The notes below the pieces were generated by a model. That model had not been told where the DNA came from, did not search any database, and saw only the letters and a program-made list of their open reading frames with translations. Of a stretch of 64,000 nucleotides of DNA, positions 44,001 to 50,679 are shown piece by piece; position 1 is the stretch's first letter, and every line of letters begins with the position of its first letter. The DNA comes from Salinispora tropica CNB-440. Lineage in GTDB: Bacteria > Actinomycetota > Actinomycetes > Mycobacteriales > Micromonosporaceae. The translations under genes were made by a program, and so were the position numbers. The stretch lies in assembly GCF_000016425.1 (NCBI RefSeq), contig NC_009380.1, positions 310,001 to 374,000 on the forward strand, written 5' to 3'.

Positions 44001-44827
44001 CAATCAGCGCTGGTGCGTCGAAGGTCCGTAGTCTCGCCGGACGCCAATTTAACAGGGGCTGCCGGACCAACAGCTTCACTTCGGCTACCAGAGTCTTGCT
44101 GGCCGACGGTAGTCGTAGAGCGATCAGTGAGGTCCGTATCGGTGACCGGGTACTCGCCACCGACCCCACCACCGGCCGTACCGAGGCGCGTGTCGTCACC
44201 GCGTTGATCGTAGGTGCCGGTAGTAAGGACCTGGTCGAGATCACTGTCGACACCGATGGTGATGCGGGCGACCAAACCGCGAAGCTCACCGCCACCGACG
44301 GTCACCCCTTCTGGGAGTACGGCGACGGTCGTTGGGTCGAGGCGAGGGATCTCGAACCCGGGTATGAGTTTGAAACCGCGGACCACCGGCCGGCCACGGT
44401 GGTGGCCGTCCGTAAGTGGACTGAGCACCAGCAGGTCTACAACCTCACCGTTGACGGCCTCCACACGTACTATGTGGTAGCCGGTAGTACACCGGTGTTG
44501 GTCCACAACTGCACAATCCTTGGTGCTGGAGCTCCGAAGGCAGGAAACACTGCAGTTGTCGGTCGTCTTGAGGACACTGCCGTGGCCCGCGACTGGGCGA
44601 GCCACGATGTTCTCAACATCCCGGACTGGACCATCACAAAGAATGATGCATGGGTGAATGCGGTTATTAAGAATAAGCAGGATGTGTACGTCGCATCCCC
44701 ACTGACACACCGAAACCTGTGGGACGCGGCTAATGGTCGACAGACCGTCTTGGCTCGGGAACTGAAAATGCTGACAGGCGCTGGCTACAAGTGGGATGGG
44801 GACTATCTGCGCCCCCCAAGGAGTTGA
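35006..44827 (+). CDS. Giant secreted RHS polymorphic toxin with Hint domain
   Basis: A 3273-residue protein. Domains in order: signal sequence (about 24-50); DNRLRE-type domain (about 365-545); CARDB/Fn-like region (550-770); DUF6531-like RHS entry (788-900); LamG-like lectin domain (1050-1228); long YD/RHS repeat shell (1250-2630); RHS core with GARWYDPGTGSFTSRDS (about 2650); Ala/Lys linker and Gly-zipper membrane-like segment (2890-3000); Hint domain 3019-3169; C-terminal tip 3170-3273. The Hint domain keeps Cys3019, TDGHPFW and the terminal HN followed by Cys3169, so self-cleavage to free the tip is plausible. The tip (begins TILGAGAPKAGN, includes VARDWASHDVL and WTITKNDAWVNAVI) is not recognised and is lower in GC. 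The inferred role is contact or secreted antagonism. ATG 35006 has AGGGG about 8 bases upstream. Confidence 0.92.
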   Translation: MSFGPRRTFDRSAQPSRRAPLLRTGTVRSLVAAAMVGVLALGLGGGGVSGLSPLPVAGDEAGRRAAAGAPAQKWSSAATGSDHVARGRVNRELPTTQRGRHPLHRLAQEPKSVVNKASVEQPPAGEAKGFDQKTSREQPAERDANQRVYHNADGTQTVEFSSAPINYQTSDGNWAPIDSSLVPSSDGGWQNAADATQVRLAPRSDAGDLVRLIFDEDIEFGYSVADAAGTVGQVTGDAIVYPGVRPEMDLRLEPRPGGVKETLVLHSATAPTSYLFPLHLRDLTARLVDGQVVLTDKAGVQRGVIPPGYMVDAGEGDRGPATSTGVRYELVNVDDQPALRLTLDSAWLSDPDRRFPVEVDPTVGPPVTSEGADSSMYVHGSSSTSGGQELLVGRASGSNAAAYLTFNGLVDQLRDQTIHGAALSVVNYDAASCKPRKITVHPVTESWTAGTGHSYPGPSVGSSLASRSFAHGYIGLGQSQSACPAANEMFDLGTAGRDLVQRWVNGEQANNGLSLRAPTTDSSAWKRLAGTGTANAPTLYITHSPYNAEYAIPNPTPEPPVLRNQDGNVQVTVTNRGSEDWTPANYYLAYRVYNAQTGEAVTQQRSASLPSTLARGATVTLDASVKRLEPATYFLDFTMVRTGGAVFTDHQVPPGRIVLQVFDVPPVVQELYPPNGYQAPTLNPLLWAQAVDTDAPPGATLSFKFEVCDRTDDGGETNCTDSGYLDEHAWVIPDGRLSWGESYLWRAYVRDGANEVRSPDSVLLTSVPQPDVLSRIARSPDAERGRDFDTQVGNVSTSAIDVTAMTVGPELNLLRTYNSLDPRPSAVFGAGWSSRYDMKLTPDDDGSGNVVIRYPDGQEVRFGRNSDGTYVAPSGRVARLTLDDTGWKLRDRSGTTYEFSLTGKLVRITDKMARSVKLVYDVFSGKLARAQVANSFTNTAGRALHFSWTDDHITAVKTDAIDGAPLTWTYSYSGDLLTKVCSPTDACTSYEYAEGSHYRTAVLDARPDSYYRLGESEGTAAASDVAINLGKDSATYHHVTLAQPGVIEGVGDTAASFNGASSHVELPKGLVKKSRDTAVELWFKVGKTQTGGPLIGYQDKALDSAATNGVPILYTGIDGRLRGQLAGGTIAPISSTVPVNDGKWHHVVLSAMGNVQTMYLDGVKVGERTGQTIEHSLLTFNQVGAASATTPGSWPGWGWTARRYFAGTIDEVAVYSHPIGPKTAAAHFEYAKPAAQQLTKITLPSGKVASEVVYDTATDRVKEYTDENGGTWKIGQPAIYGGDDDLRRSVQLLDPANRPHLYEYDALTGQMLRSGIPLGLETRREDQPGEPTPSPGPPPGETCTEPDPIDPAFCTIIPDDSGGPVFVEHPLDGMAIRSYSYDEKGYQTKVTNENGDSVEMTYDSKGRLTTRKNCRTTSECHTRYFTYSATITDRLDPRVDLVVESRDSRSSSPTDNQYRTTFEYAIDGQLTRQTNPDGSTVRHTYTFGAEVAVGGGNPPAGLIKTSTDARGKVTRFVYYSNGDLARVTEPGGLVSEYTYDTLGRQLTEKIVSDSHPEGVTTTFTYDDHSRVKTVTGPVVTEEISGAEHQARTTNEYDADGNVTEVTVADLLGEDPERIVTTEYDEYNRPVRMIDAEGNEESYEYDRFGNRTSMVDANDNRYDWAYTAQNKVAEVRLRGWRSDPDGIPAPDTGDYLVLHAYSYDHAGRLASDTDAMGRRLEYTYYRDDRLHAITMKDFRDQDGTTRDYVVEERQYDAAGNLTLKKEANGTRTSEFMYDRAGKLLTSVLDPTGLTRTETMAYDLNGNVTRTTRSGKASNVPWVVPVVTETVDYTYDDDGNLLTEKVTAGSETRTTSYTYDQRGLRLSATDPRGNVSGADKAAFTTTYEYDELGRQVSSTGPAAAAESDGGEPVTTRAEVAFSYNTFGEQVAARDPRGQISHVEYDKLGRPVRTLAPAYLPPGVSEQIIPETRQSYDGLGNVVEAIRPSGTTKFTYDQLNRLVARDDPASTNDDRAVTHYTYTRVGEVLSVTDPTGARIESTYDDLDRQITQTRVERQPTPRNLVTQMAYDDYGNLTSVVSPSGATTVNAYDSVGDMIRTTAPTGESMVFGYDYAGRQIRASDGLGRTVSIEYDRFGDRASDASLDADGTLLRRQTYEYDEASNMISSTDPYGTVTRYEYDALSRLRKQIEPVTDKKSITTTFGYDVAGNRTRYTDGRGNSTTYTYNTLGLPESTIEPATTAHPAVADRTWTVGYDAEGQAVRLSAPGDVSRQRTYDAGGRLTAETGSGGDTATTARELSYDLVGRPTSVSAPGGANSYTYNDQGALLSTAGPSGTASFTYDDDGRMTTRTDLTGTSAFDYVKGRLDTITDSITGQAQRLSYDAAGEVETVDYGGGRIRTFGYDDFGRVASDTVQNSAGSTVASVTYGFDLNGHLTGKKTTGTAGAGDNSYTYDKAGRLTSWTNPEGTVAYEWDDSGNRISAGSKTATFDERNRLLSDGDYTYAYTARGTLSTRTSSGLSEQYSFDAFDRLTEADEQTYTYDGLDRVTSRTGTTFTYAGFGDEVVHDGVEYFARGPGGELLATGQGNNERLSLTDVHGDVVAAFDPANTELAALNDSTAYDPFGQKIDSVGDTGNLGFQGDWTDPDTGQVDMGARWYDPGTGSFTSRDSVTYAAGDSILANRYGYGAGAPLDFYDPDGHWPSFVKKASSWVSNKWKSAKEAVGRTWNSAKSWGSRLWENARTWVTNQYNRVKSALTAAKTWVSDKIHAVKNKAREGYAAYQDGKLGDWAKEQARAAAHEVKAKVTRAAKAAQEKLVKFTKLPVVQALTKPLIAAKELVSAGVKVAASVVSVTAQAIKDPEKFREKLLNAAAEKVAPLVEGVTDVWDKSTQFVEDHAAEIAGIAAGVAVGVGCGMAIGWTGVGAVACGALAGAVGSAVTGSVIGKRGSDLLGEVATGAAFGAVGGALGPIAGRAIGAGVRALGGGLRAAGNVGGNLLASGGRAISAGASKVRSLAGRQFNRGCRTNSFTSATRVLLADGSRRAISEVRIGDRVLATDPTTGRTEARVVTALIVGAGSKDLVEITVDTDGDAGDQTAKLTATDGHPFWEYGDGRWVEARDLEPGYEFETADHRPATVVAVRKWTEHQQVYNLTVDGLHTYYVVAGSTPVLVHNCTILGAGAPKAGNTAVVGRLEDTAVARDWASHDVLNIPDWTITKNDAWVNAVIKNKQDVYVASPLTHRNLWDAANGRQTVLARELKMLTGAGYKWDGDYLRPPRS

Positions 44828-44832
44828 TCGTC

Positions 44833-45342
44833 ATGAACCTCGATGAAAAGTCATTTTCATTTCTTGAGCTAAGCAAGAACGTGAACTATGGCCGCGATGC
44901 CCTGCCGTCGGCCAGGGACCGCCAGATTCGGGACCTGCTGCTAGGTGCGGCAGACAGCGCTTCACTTGAGCAGGTCAAGCGGCTTATGCCAGGTGATGCT
45001 GACCGGGTTCTAAACGCGTTCGCGGAGCGAGCCGCGTCCATCGCGGTTCGTCATCAGGATGCACGCGAGCTTCGCGCCGGCATCCTGGCTGCAGCGATTG
45101 CTCAGGCAATTACTGGCGATCTGCGAGAGTCGCTGGCTGCGCTTTCATTGCTATATCGAGCCTCTGAGATGATCGGCCACGATCCCAATTCGGAGTTTGC
45201 TGCGGCGAATGATCTTTCCGGAGGTCGTGCGATTGGCTTACTTGACTTCCTGCGCAGGTCGCCGGAGGATAAGACGATCCAGGCTATGGGTTACGAAGAA
45301 GGTGACGACAAGGGTGGGTTTCGGTTTGTCCGAAATTGGTAG
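44833..45342 (+). CDS. Candidate immunity protein for the RHS toxin
   Basis: This 169-residue, mostly helical, soluble protein begins MNLDEKSFSFLELSKNVNYG, with a helical core (ELRAGILAAAIAQAITGDL) and the C-terminal segment DDKGGFRFVRNW. AAGGAG in the last codons of the RHS gene is its ribosome-binding site, and it starts 5 bases after the RHS stop. It has low GC like the toxin tip. Position, size and lack of signal peptide fit a cognate immunity protein. No family is recognised, so the role is inferred from context alone. Confidence 0.7.
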   Translation: MNLDEKSFSFLELSKNVNYGRDALPSARDRQIRDLLLGAADSASLEQVKRLMPGDADRVLNAFAERAASIAVRHQDARELRAGILAAAIAQAITGDLRESLAALSLLYRASEMIGHDPNSEFAAANDLSGGRAIGLLDFLRRSPEDKTIQAMGYEEGDDKGGFRFVRNW

Positions 45343-45452
45343 CGCGCAGCGCTGTAACGAGGCGAATCAACCCTGATTCTTCACGGGCCTGATCAAGGTG
45401 TCACTGATGACTGTGGCGGGAAGTAGCGACTGCCCTGCAGTGAGAGCACGAG

Positions 45453-45481
45453 GGCGCCCCACCCGGAAGGGGTGGGGCGCC
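45453..45481 (+). terminator. Terminator after the RHS-immunity operon
   Basis: GGCGCCCCACCC pairs perfectly with GGGTGGGGCGCC over 12 bp with a 5-base loop, about 110 bases past the immunity gene. Confidence 0.8.
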
Positions 45482-45512
45482 GGTCGTTGGCCAGTTCACG
45501 CTAGCCCGTCGG

Positions 45513-45554
45513 AGTCGGTGGCCGGTGACCCGTTCGGGTCACCGGCCACCGACT
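45513..45554 (-). terminator. Terminator of the subtilase/kelch gene
   Basis: A perfect 19-bp inverted repeat (arms AGTCGGTGGCCGGTGACCC and its complement) with a GTTC loop lies 3 bases past the stop codon of the minus-strand protease gene. Together with the preceding hairpin it insulates the two convergent operons. Confidence 0.9.
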
Positions 45555-45557
45555 TAC

Positions 45558-48500
45558 TCAGATGCCGCTTGCTCTCGTGCAGTCCGACGAGGGTTCCAGG
45601 CTGAAGTCGAGGGTCCCGACGAACCCTGCCTTGACCCGGGTGCGGTCAATCTCTGGCACCCAACCGTCCTTGGCGACGATCACGTCGTAGCGGCCCTTGG
45701 GCAGCCACCACACGTACGCGCCGGAGGCGTCCGCCGTCAGGGTGTAGCCGGCGCCGCTGCCGGCCGCGTTCACCCGTACCGTGGCTGGTACGCCGACCGT
45801 CTCCCCACCACAGGTCACTCCGGTAACCGTGCCCTGGAGCTTGCCCCAGTTGCTCGGCGGGGACACGTTCATCTCCACCGTGACCGGCGGGACCGAGGAC
45901 GGCACGTCGGCCGCGAACGTCAGTTCGCCGGTGTACTGCCCGGGCTGGTCGACCCCGGCCTCAGCGGTGGCCGTGAGAGTCACCTTCACCTTGCGGGACT
46001 CGCCCGGCTCCAACGTGAAGCTGGATGGCGAGGTGCTCAGCCACGGAAGCTCCGCCGCATCGCCGCACGACTCCAGCCCGCCGAGCCGCTCGCTCTCCGC
46101 CGACCCGACGAACGGGGCGGGTGAGCCGCCGAGCCGGTAGGCCCCACACGCCGCGGCCCCCCGGTACCGGGTGAACTCGACGTTCGGCAGGTCCTGCCAG
46201 CTTCCGGACGCCGGGTCGTAGCCGACCGTCTCGTTGGTCAGCGAGTTGGAGTTATCGGTGACGCCGCCCGCCAGCACGAGCATCCCGCCCGCCGTGGTGT
46301 GCGCCGAGCCCCACAGATCCAGCGGCATGTCCGGGATCGGATCCCAGGTGTCGGTTGCCGGGTCGTACTGGTAGCCGTAGGTGCTGCCCCCCGAGCCGCC
46401 GGCGCAGTACACCTTGGCCCCGATGCCACCGCAGCTCATCCAGGAGACCGGGTACGGGTAGGACGCGGCGGTGGTGAAGGCCCCGGCCTGCGGGTCGAAC
46501 ACCACCGTCTCGTCGGTCGCGGTACAGGCTGAGTCGGCGCAGCCGCCGACCAGGTAGATCTTGCCTCCGGCGACGGCGGTCCCGGCGGCGGCGGCCGGCG
46601 CGGGGCTGGTCACTCCGTCCAGGGTGCTCCAGGTCTCGCTGGTCGGGTCGTAGACGTCCACGGTGGCGACGGGGTTGCCGTCCGCGCCCCACCCGCCGGT
46701 CACGTAGATCTTGCCGCCGATCGCCGCGACGCCCGGCTTCGCCCGGGCACTGGGTAGCTCGGGCAACTCGGTCCAGGAGTCGGCGTCCGGGTCATAGACC
46801 CAGGCCTTGGTCTCCGTTCCGGAGCCGGTGCCGCCGCCGATCGAGTACACCTTTCCGTCCAGCGAGGTGGCGGTGTTGTCGAAGACCGCCGTCGGCAGGT
46901 CCGCGACTCGGGTCCAGGAGTCGTCCGCCGACGGGCCGGCGTCCGCTGGCGCGTCACCGTACGTGGTCCCGGTTTGCGCCGTACTGATGCCCTTCACCGT
47001 GACCTCGCGCAGCGGGGCGCCGGGCTGGCCCAACAGCTCGAACTGGCCGCCCCGCTCCAACACCTCGACGGTGGCCGGGGCGGTGCCGGTGTTCTTCACC
47101 GTCACCCGGGTGCTCCGGGTGCTGCCGTACGGCTGGTGTGACTCCACCTCGGTCGGGCTGACCGTGAGCTCGCCGGCGGCGAGCGCGATGTCGGCCCGGC
47201 GTACCTCGTCGGCGACGATCGTCACGTCCTCGGTGGCCGGTGGGTACGGCGTCCGCGTCGCGGTGAACGGGTGGGTGCCGGTGAGGCTGGAGAAGAGCCA
47301 GTAGAAGCCGTCCGACTCCGCTGGGTCGTCCGGCGTACCGGCCGAGACCGCCTGGTCTTCGGGCTGACCCACACTGGTCACGGTGACGCCGTTGAGCGGG
47401 TCGCCGGTGTTCTGGTCGCTGGTCGTGCCGACCAGCAGGCCACCGGGTGCCGGGTTGCACGACCGGTTGAGCAGGGCGACGTCGTCAACCTGCCACCACC
47501 AGGCGAAGGAGCCAGCGAAGCGGAACCGTACCTGGGCCTCCGGCGCGCCGCCCGCCCCCGTCAAGGGCACCTCCTCGACCCGCGGCCCACGCAGGCTGTC
47601 GGTCTGGTGCCAGACGTTGGTCCAGGTCTCGCCCCCGTCGGTGGAGACGTCGATGTCGGCACTGTCGCTGGTGCCGAGTGCCCGCCAGTCACTGCGGAAT
47701 CGCAGCACCGGTGCGGCGGTCTCGGAGAAGTCCACCGACGGGCTCACCAGGTCGGTGTCCTGGCTGTTGCCGGGGCCGAGTTCGTCGCTGTCGATGATCG
47801 CGAACCCGCCGCTGCCGCCGGTCAGGTTGCCCCGTTGGCCGAGGTCCTCGAAGACCCAACCGCCCTCTTCGGTGCGGTTGACCACCGACCAGCCTTCCGG
47901 TGCGGTGGTGCCGGAGAAGTCCTCGGTCAGCAGGGGGTCACCGTAGGCGGCGGTGTAGCCGGCCGCCGTGCAGGATGCCTCGACCGGAATGGCCATGTCG
48001 ACGGTGGCGTCGTCGCCGTCGACCGGTACCTCACGAGTCACCGTGTGGTAGCCCGGGTACTGCGGAGTGGCGGTGATCGAGTAGGTGTTGTCGCCGGCCA
48101 CGGTGGCCGACCACTCTCCGGTCACCGGGTCGGTGAAGACCGGCTCGCCCGGCCTGCCGGCGATGTCGACCTGGGCGTACAGCGGCCAGCCGTGCCCGGA
48201 GTCGTCGGTGACCTGACCGCCAACCGTGACCACCGGGCTGGCGACGAGCGCGAAGTCTCGGGTCACCGCCCCGCCCTCGTCCACGGTGAGGGTGTCCGAC
48301 TGCGACTCGTAGCCGTACGCGGTGACCTCCACCGTGGTCTCGCCAGCCGGTACGGTCAGCGCGTACCGGCCGTCGGTGCCGGTGGTGACGCTGCGGGTGC
48401 CGTCGTCGATGGTCGCCCCGACGATCGGGTCGCCGCCGTCGGTCGAGGTAACCGTGCCGGAGATTCGGCCGACCGGGCCGCGCGGGGCCTCGTTGACCGC

Positions 48501-49913
48501 CGCGTACGCGTCGAGCCGCCCTTCGCCGAAGACGTTGTTGTCCTCCGCGGTCCCGCCGCAGGTGGTGTCGTCAACGTCGCGGGCGGTGCGGTCCAGCAGC
48601 GCCTCGGTGGCCGGTAGGTCCCCGCGGAGGCTGGGCGCGATCGACCAGATCAGCGCTGCCGTGCCGGCGACGTGTGGGGCCGCCATCGAGGTGCCGTTGA
48701 ACGCGGCATACCCGCCGCCGGGGACGCTGGATCGCACCGCCACCCCAGGTGCGGCGATGTTCGGCTTGATCAGCTCGTTGCCGGAGCCACGGCTGGAGAA
48801 GCCGGCGATGGCGCCGTTCGACCCGTACGCCCCGACGGCGTACGAGTTCGGGTAGTCCCCCGGGGAGCCGGCGGTGCCGCAGCTCGGGCCGCTGTTGCCG
48901 TTGGAGAAGACCGGAAGGATCCCGGCGGCGCGCCAGGCATCGACGGTCTGCTGGTACCAGGGGTCACCGCCGCCGCCGCCCCACGAGTTGTTGACGATGT
49001 CGGGGCGCAGGTCAGGGCGGGGGTTCTCCCCGTTCACGTCGGTCGGGGCCAGGATCCACTGGCCGGCGCCGAGCAGCGAGGGGTCCGAGCAGGTGGTGAA
49101 CTCGCAGCCCTTCGCCGCTATCCACCGGGCACCCGGTGCGACGCCGATCTGGTTGTCGCCCCCGTCGTCGCCGACGATCGTGCCCATCGTGTGCGTGCCG
49201 TGGTCGTTGTTGTCGCAGGGCTCCGAGTCGGAGCAGATGCCCGTCGGGTCGAACCAGTTGTAGGCGTGGTCGAAGCTGCCGCCGCCGAGGTTGCCCCGGT
49301 AGGCGCTGACGAGGGCGGGGTGGTCGTGCTGCACGCCGGTATCGATGTTGGCTACCACGATGCCTTCGCCGCGGTCGCCGAACTCGTCCCACACCTGGGG
49401 GGCGCCGATCTCGGCGATGCCCCACTCGACGGCGTCGATACGGGCCTCGGCCTCGGCTGGCGTCGGCTCGATCAGCGGGCGACTGCGGATCGGCTCGATC
49501 CGCTCGACCTCGGGTCGGCTCGCGATCTCGTCGATCAGGGCCCGGTCTCCGTGGACCTGGATGGCGTTGGCGATCCAGTACGGAGTGTGCTCCGCCCTCT
49601 CTGCGTCGAGCAGCTGCCGCAGGCCTCGTTGGGTGCGGTCGGCCGTGTTCGTCAGGAGTTGGTGGACTGCGCGGGCCCGGTCATCGGGCGCCGGTAGGTT
49701 CGCGGTGCTGGCGAGCGGTGCGGTTTCCCGCAGGTAGACCATGAAGCTGGTGCTGTCGCTGCTGTCCAGCAGCTCGGGCGCGACAGTTGCCCGTTCCGAT
49801 GCGCCGGGCGGCGACGCGGCGAGCGCGGGCTGGGCGCTCAACCCCAGCGCCAGCGCCCCGAACGCGACGGCCAGACGCCCCAGGCGTGACCGCGCGGATG
49901 GTCGTACGAACAC
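45558..49913 (-). CDS. Large secreted subtilisin-like protease with kelch and adhesin-type domains
   Basis: This 1451-residue protein has a Sec signal peptide (cleavage near ALA, residue 32), an I9 propeptide (about 55-150), and a complete S8 catalytic domain: Asp191 (NIDTGVQHDHPAL), His238 (DNNDHGTHTMG), Ser409 (NGTSMAAPHVAGTAAL). Beyond it are carboxypeptidase-regulatory-like beta domains (about 485-650), a jelly-roll/cleaved-adhesin-like domain (660-830), another regulatory-like domain (838-910), about five kelch repeats (990-1300, e.g. VYSIGGGTGSGTETKAWVYD and IYVTGGWG), and a final Ig-like plus regulatory-like pair (1320-1440). It is probably an extracellular protease with binding modules; substrate unknown. 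A divergent winged-helix regulator gene lies upstream. Confidence 0.9.
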   Translation of the reverse strand: MFVRPSARSRLGRLAVAFGALALGLSAQPALAASPPGASERATVAPELLDSSDSTSFMVYLRETAPLASTANLPAPDDRARAVHQLLTNTADRTQRGLRQLLDAERAEHTPYWIANAIQVHGDRALIDEIASRPEVERIEPIRSRPLIEPTPAEAEARIDAVEWGIAEIGAPQVWDEFGDRGEGIVVANIDTGVQHDHPALVSAYRGNLGGGSFDHAYNWFDPTGICSDSEPCDNNDHGTHTMGTIVGDDGGDNQIGVAPGARWIAAKGCEFTTCSDPSLLGAGQWILAPTDVNGENPRPDLRPDIVNNSWGGGGGDPWYQQTVDAWRAAGILPVFSNGNSGPSCGTAGSPGDYPNSYAVGAYGSNGAIAGFSSRGSGNELIKPNIAAPGVAVRSSVPGGGYAAFNGTSMAAPHVAGTAALIWSIAPSLRGDLPATEALLDRTARDVDDTTCGGTAEDNNVFGEGRLDAYAAVNEAPRGPVGRISGTVTSTDGGDPIVGATIDDGTRSVTTGTDGRYALTVPAGETTVEVTAYGYESQSDTLTVDEGGAVTRDFALVASPVVTVGGQVTDDSGHGWPLYAQVDIAGRPGEPVFTDPVTGEWSATVAGDNTYSITATPQYPGYHTVTREVPVDGDDATVDMAIPVEASCTAAGYTAAYGDPLLTEDFSGTTAPEGWSVVNRTEEGGWVFEDLGQRGNLTGGSGGFAIIDSDELGPGNSQDTDLVSPSVDFSETAAPVLRFRSDWRALGTSDSADIDVSTDGGETWTNVWHQTDSLRGPRVEEVPLTGAGGAPEAQVRFRFAGSFAWWWQVDDVALLNRSCNPAPGGLLVGTTSDQNTGDPLNGVTVTSVGQPEDQAVSAGTPDDPAESDGFYWLFSSLTGTHPFTATRTPYPPATEDVTIVADEVRRADIALAAGELTVSPTEVESHQPYGSTRSTRVTVKNTGTAPATVEVLERGGQFELLGQPGAPLREVTVKGISTAQTGTTYGDAPADAGPSADDSWTRVADLPTAVFDNTATSLDGKVYSIGGGTGSGTETKAWVYDPDADSWTELPELPSARAKPGVAAIGGKIYVTGGWGADGNPVATVDVYDPTSETWSTLDGVTSPAPAAAAGTAVAGGKIYLVGGCADSACTATDETVVFDPQAGAFTTAASYPYPVSWMSCGGIGAKVYCAGGSGGSTYGYQYDPATDTWDPIPDMPLDLWGSAHTTAGGMLVLAGGVTDNSNSLTNETVGYDPASGSWQDLPNVEFTRYRGAAACGAYRLGGSPAPFVGSAESERLGGLESCGDAAELPWLSTSPSSFTLEPGESRKVKVTLTATAEAGVDQPGQYTGELTFAADVPSSVPPVTVEMNVSPPSNWGKLQGTVTGVTCGGETVGVPATVRVNAAGSGAGYTLTADASGAYVWWLPKGRYDVIVAKDGWVPEIDRTRVKAGFVGTLDFSLEPSSDCTRASGI

Positions 49914-50001
49914 GTGTCCTCCCCACGTCCACGGGTCCGGGCTGTTCCGAGCCCGCGCCAGCCATGTTCGTGGGAATACCGACGCTGATCAATACATTGT
50001 C

Positions 50002-50023
50002 TCGATCAGTATTCGATCAGTGA
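50002..50023. promoter_or_regulatory. 11-bp tandem operator between protease and regulator genes
   Basis: TCGATCAGTAT (50002-50012) is followed directly by TCGATCAGTGA (50013-50023), and an inverted relative CTGATCAATA lies at 49985-49994. An 11-bp direct repeat is what OmpR/PhoB-type winged-helix proteins bind, and the adjacent gene encodes such a protein. Autoregulation and control of the protease are inferred. Confidence 0.55.
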
Positions 50024-50123
50024 CTGGGCGCGTTTCTGGCCGTACGCTGACTCGGTGCCCCGCCGGAGGTCCCCTCGGCGGAGTGATGCCCGTCACGTCA
50101 ACGCGGGTGCCTGGGGAGGCAGC

Positions 50124-50624
50124 GTGTCTGAGGCGAAAGGTCCGATCGTGGTCTGTGTGAGCCCCGACATGGCCGTGCGCGAGCGTGTGCTGCGTCGGCT
50201 CGACGGAGTGGGGCCGGTGCTGAGTTGTGCTGATCTTGCGGAGCTGCGGGTGATGCTCTTTCCCGAGCCTCCTTCCGGGCAGGACCGGGGCGCCGGCCCA
50301 CCGGAGACCCCGGTCAGCTATGGCGAGTTGGTGGTTGACCCGCCGGGACATCTGGTCACCTGGCGAGGCCGCCCGCTGGCGCTGACCCGGACCGAACGGA
50401 GGCTGTTGACCCGGTTGGTGACCCCGCCGGTCCGGCTCTGGAGCTACGAGCGACTCTTCGCCGCGGTCTGGGGCGGCGCCTACCTCGGCGACACCGCGAT
50501 CCTGCACTCGGCGATCAAGCGGCTCCGGCGCAAACTGCGCCTGCTCTCCGGTGGCCCACGGGTGCTGACGGTGCGCGGGGTCGGCTACCGGCTTGTCCTG
50601 GGCTCCGACGACTCGGGCGGGTGA
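50124..50624 (+). CDS. Winged-helix (OmpR C-terminal type) regulator with reduced N-terminal domain
   Basis: This 166-residue protein has an OmpR-type winged helix in its last 95 residues (LALTRTERRLLTRLVTPPVR, SYERLFAAVWGGAYLGD, HSAIKRLRRKLRLL, TVRGVGYRL). The N-terminal 60 residues (VVCVSPDMAVRERVLRR) are too short for a full receiver and lack a clear phospho-acceptor. GGGGAGG lies just before GTG 50124. It diverges from the subtilase/kelch gene with an 11-bp tandem operator between them. Confidence 0.82.
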   Translation: MSEAKGPIVVCVSPDMAVRERVLRRLDGVGPVLSCADLAELRVMLFPEPPSGQDRGAGPPETPVSYGELVVDPPGHLVTWRGRPLALTRTERRLLTRLVTPPVRLWSYERLFAAVWGGAYLGDTAILHSAIKRLRRKLRLLSGGPRVLTVRGVGYRLVLGSDDSGG

Positions 50625-50679
50625 GGTGGCGCTCCCCGGCGGCCGCCGACGCCCGGTTCGGCCATGACACGATGGCCCG

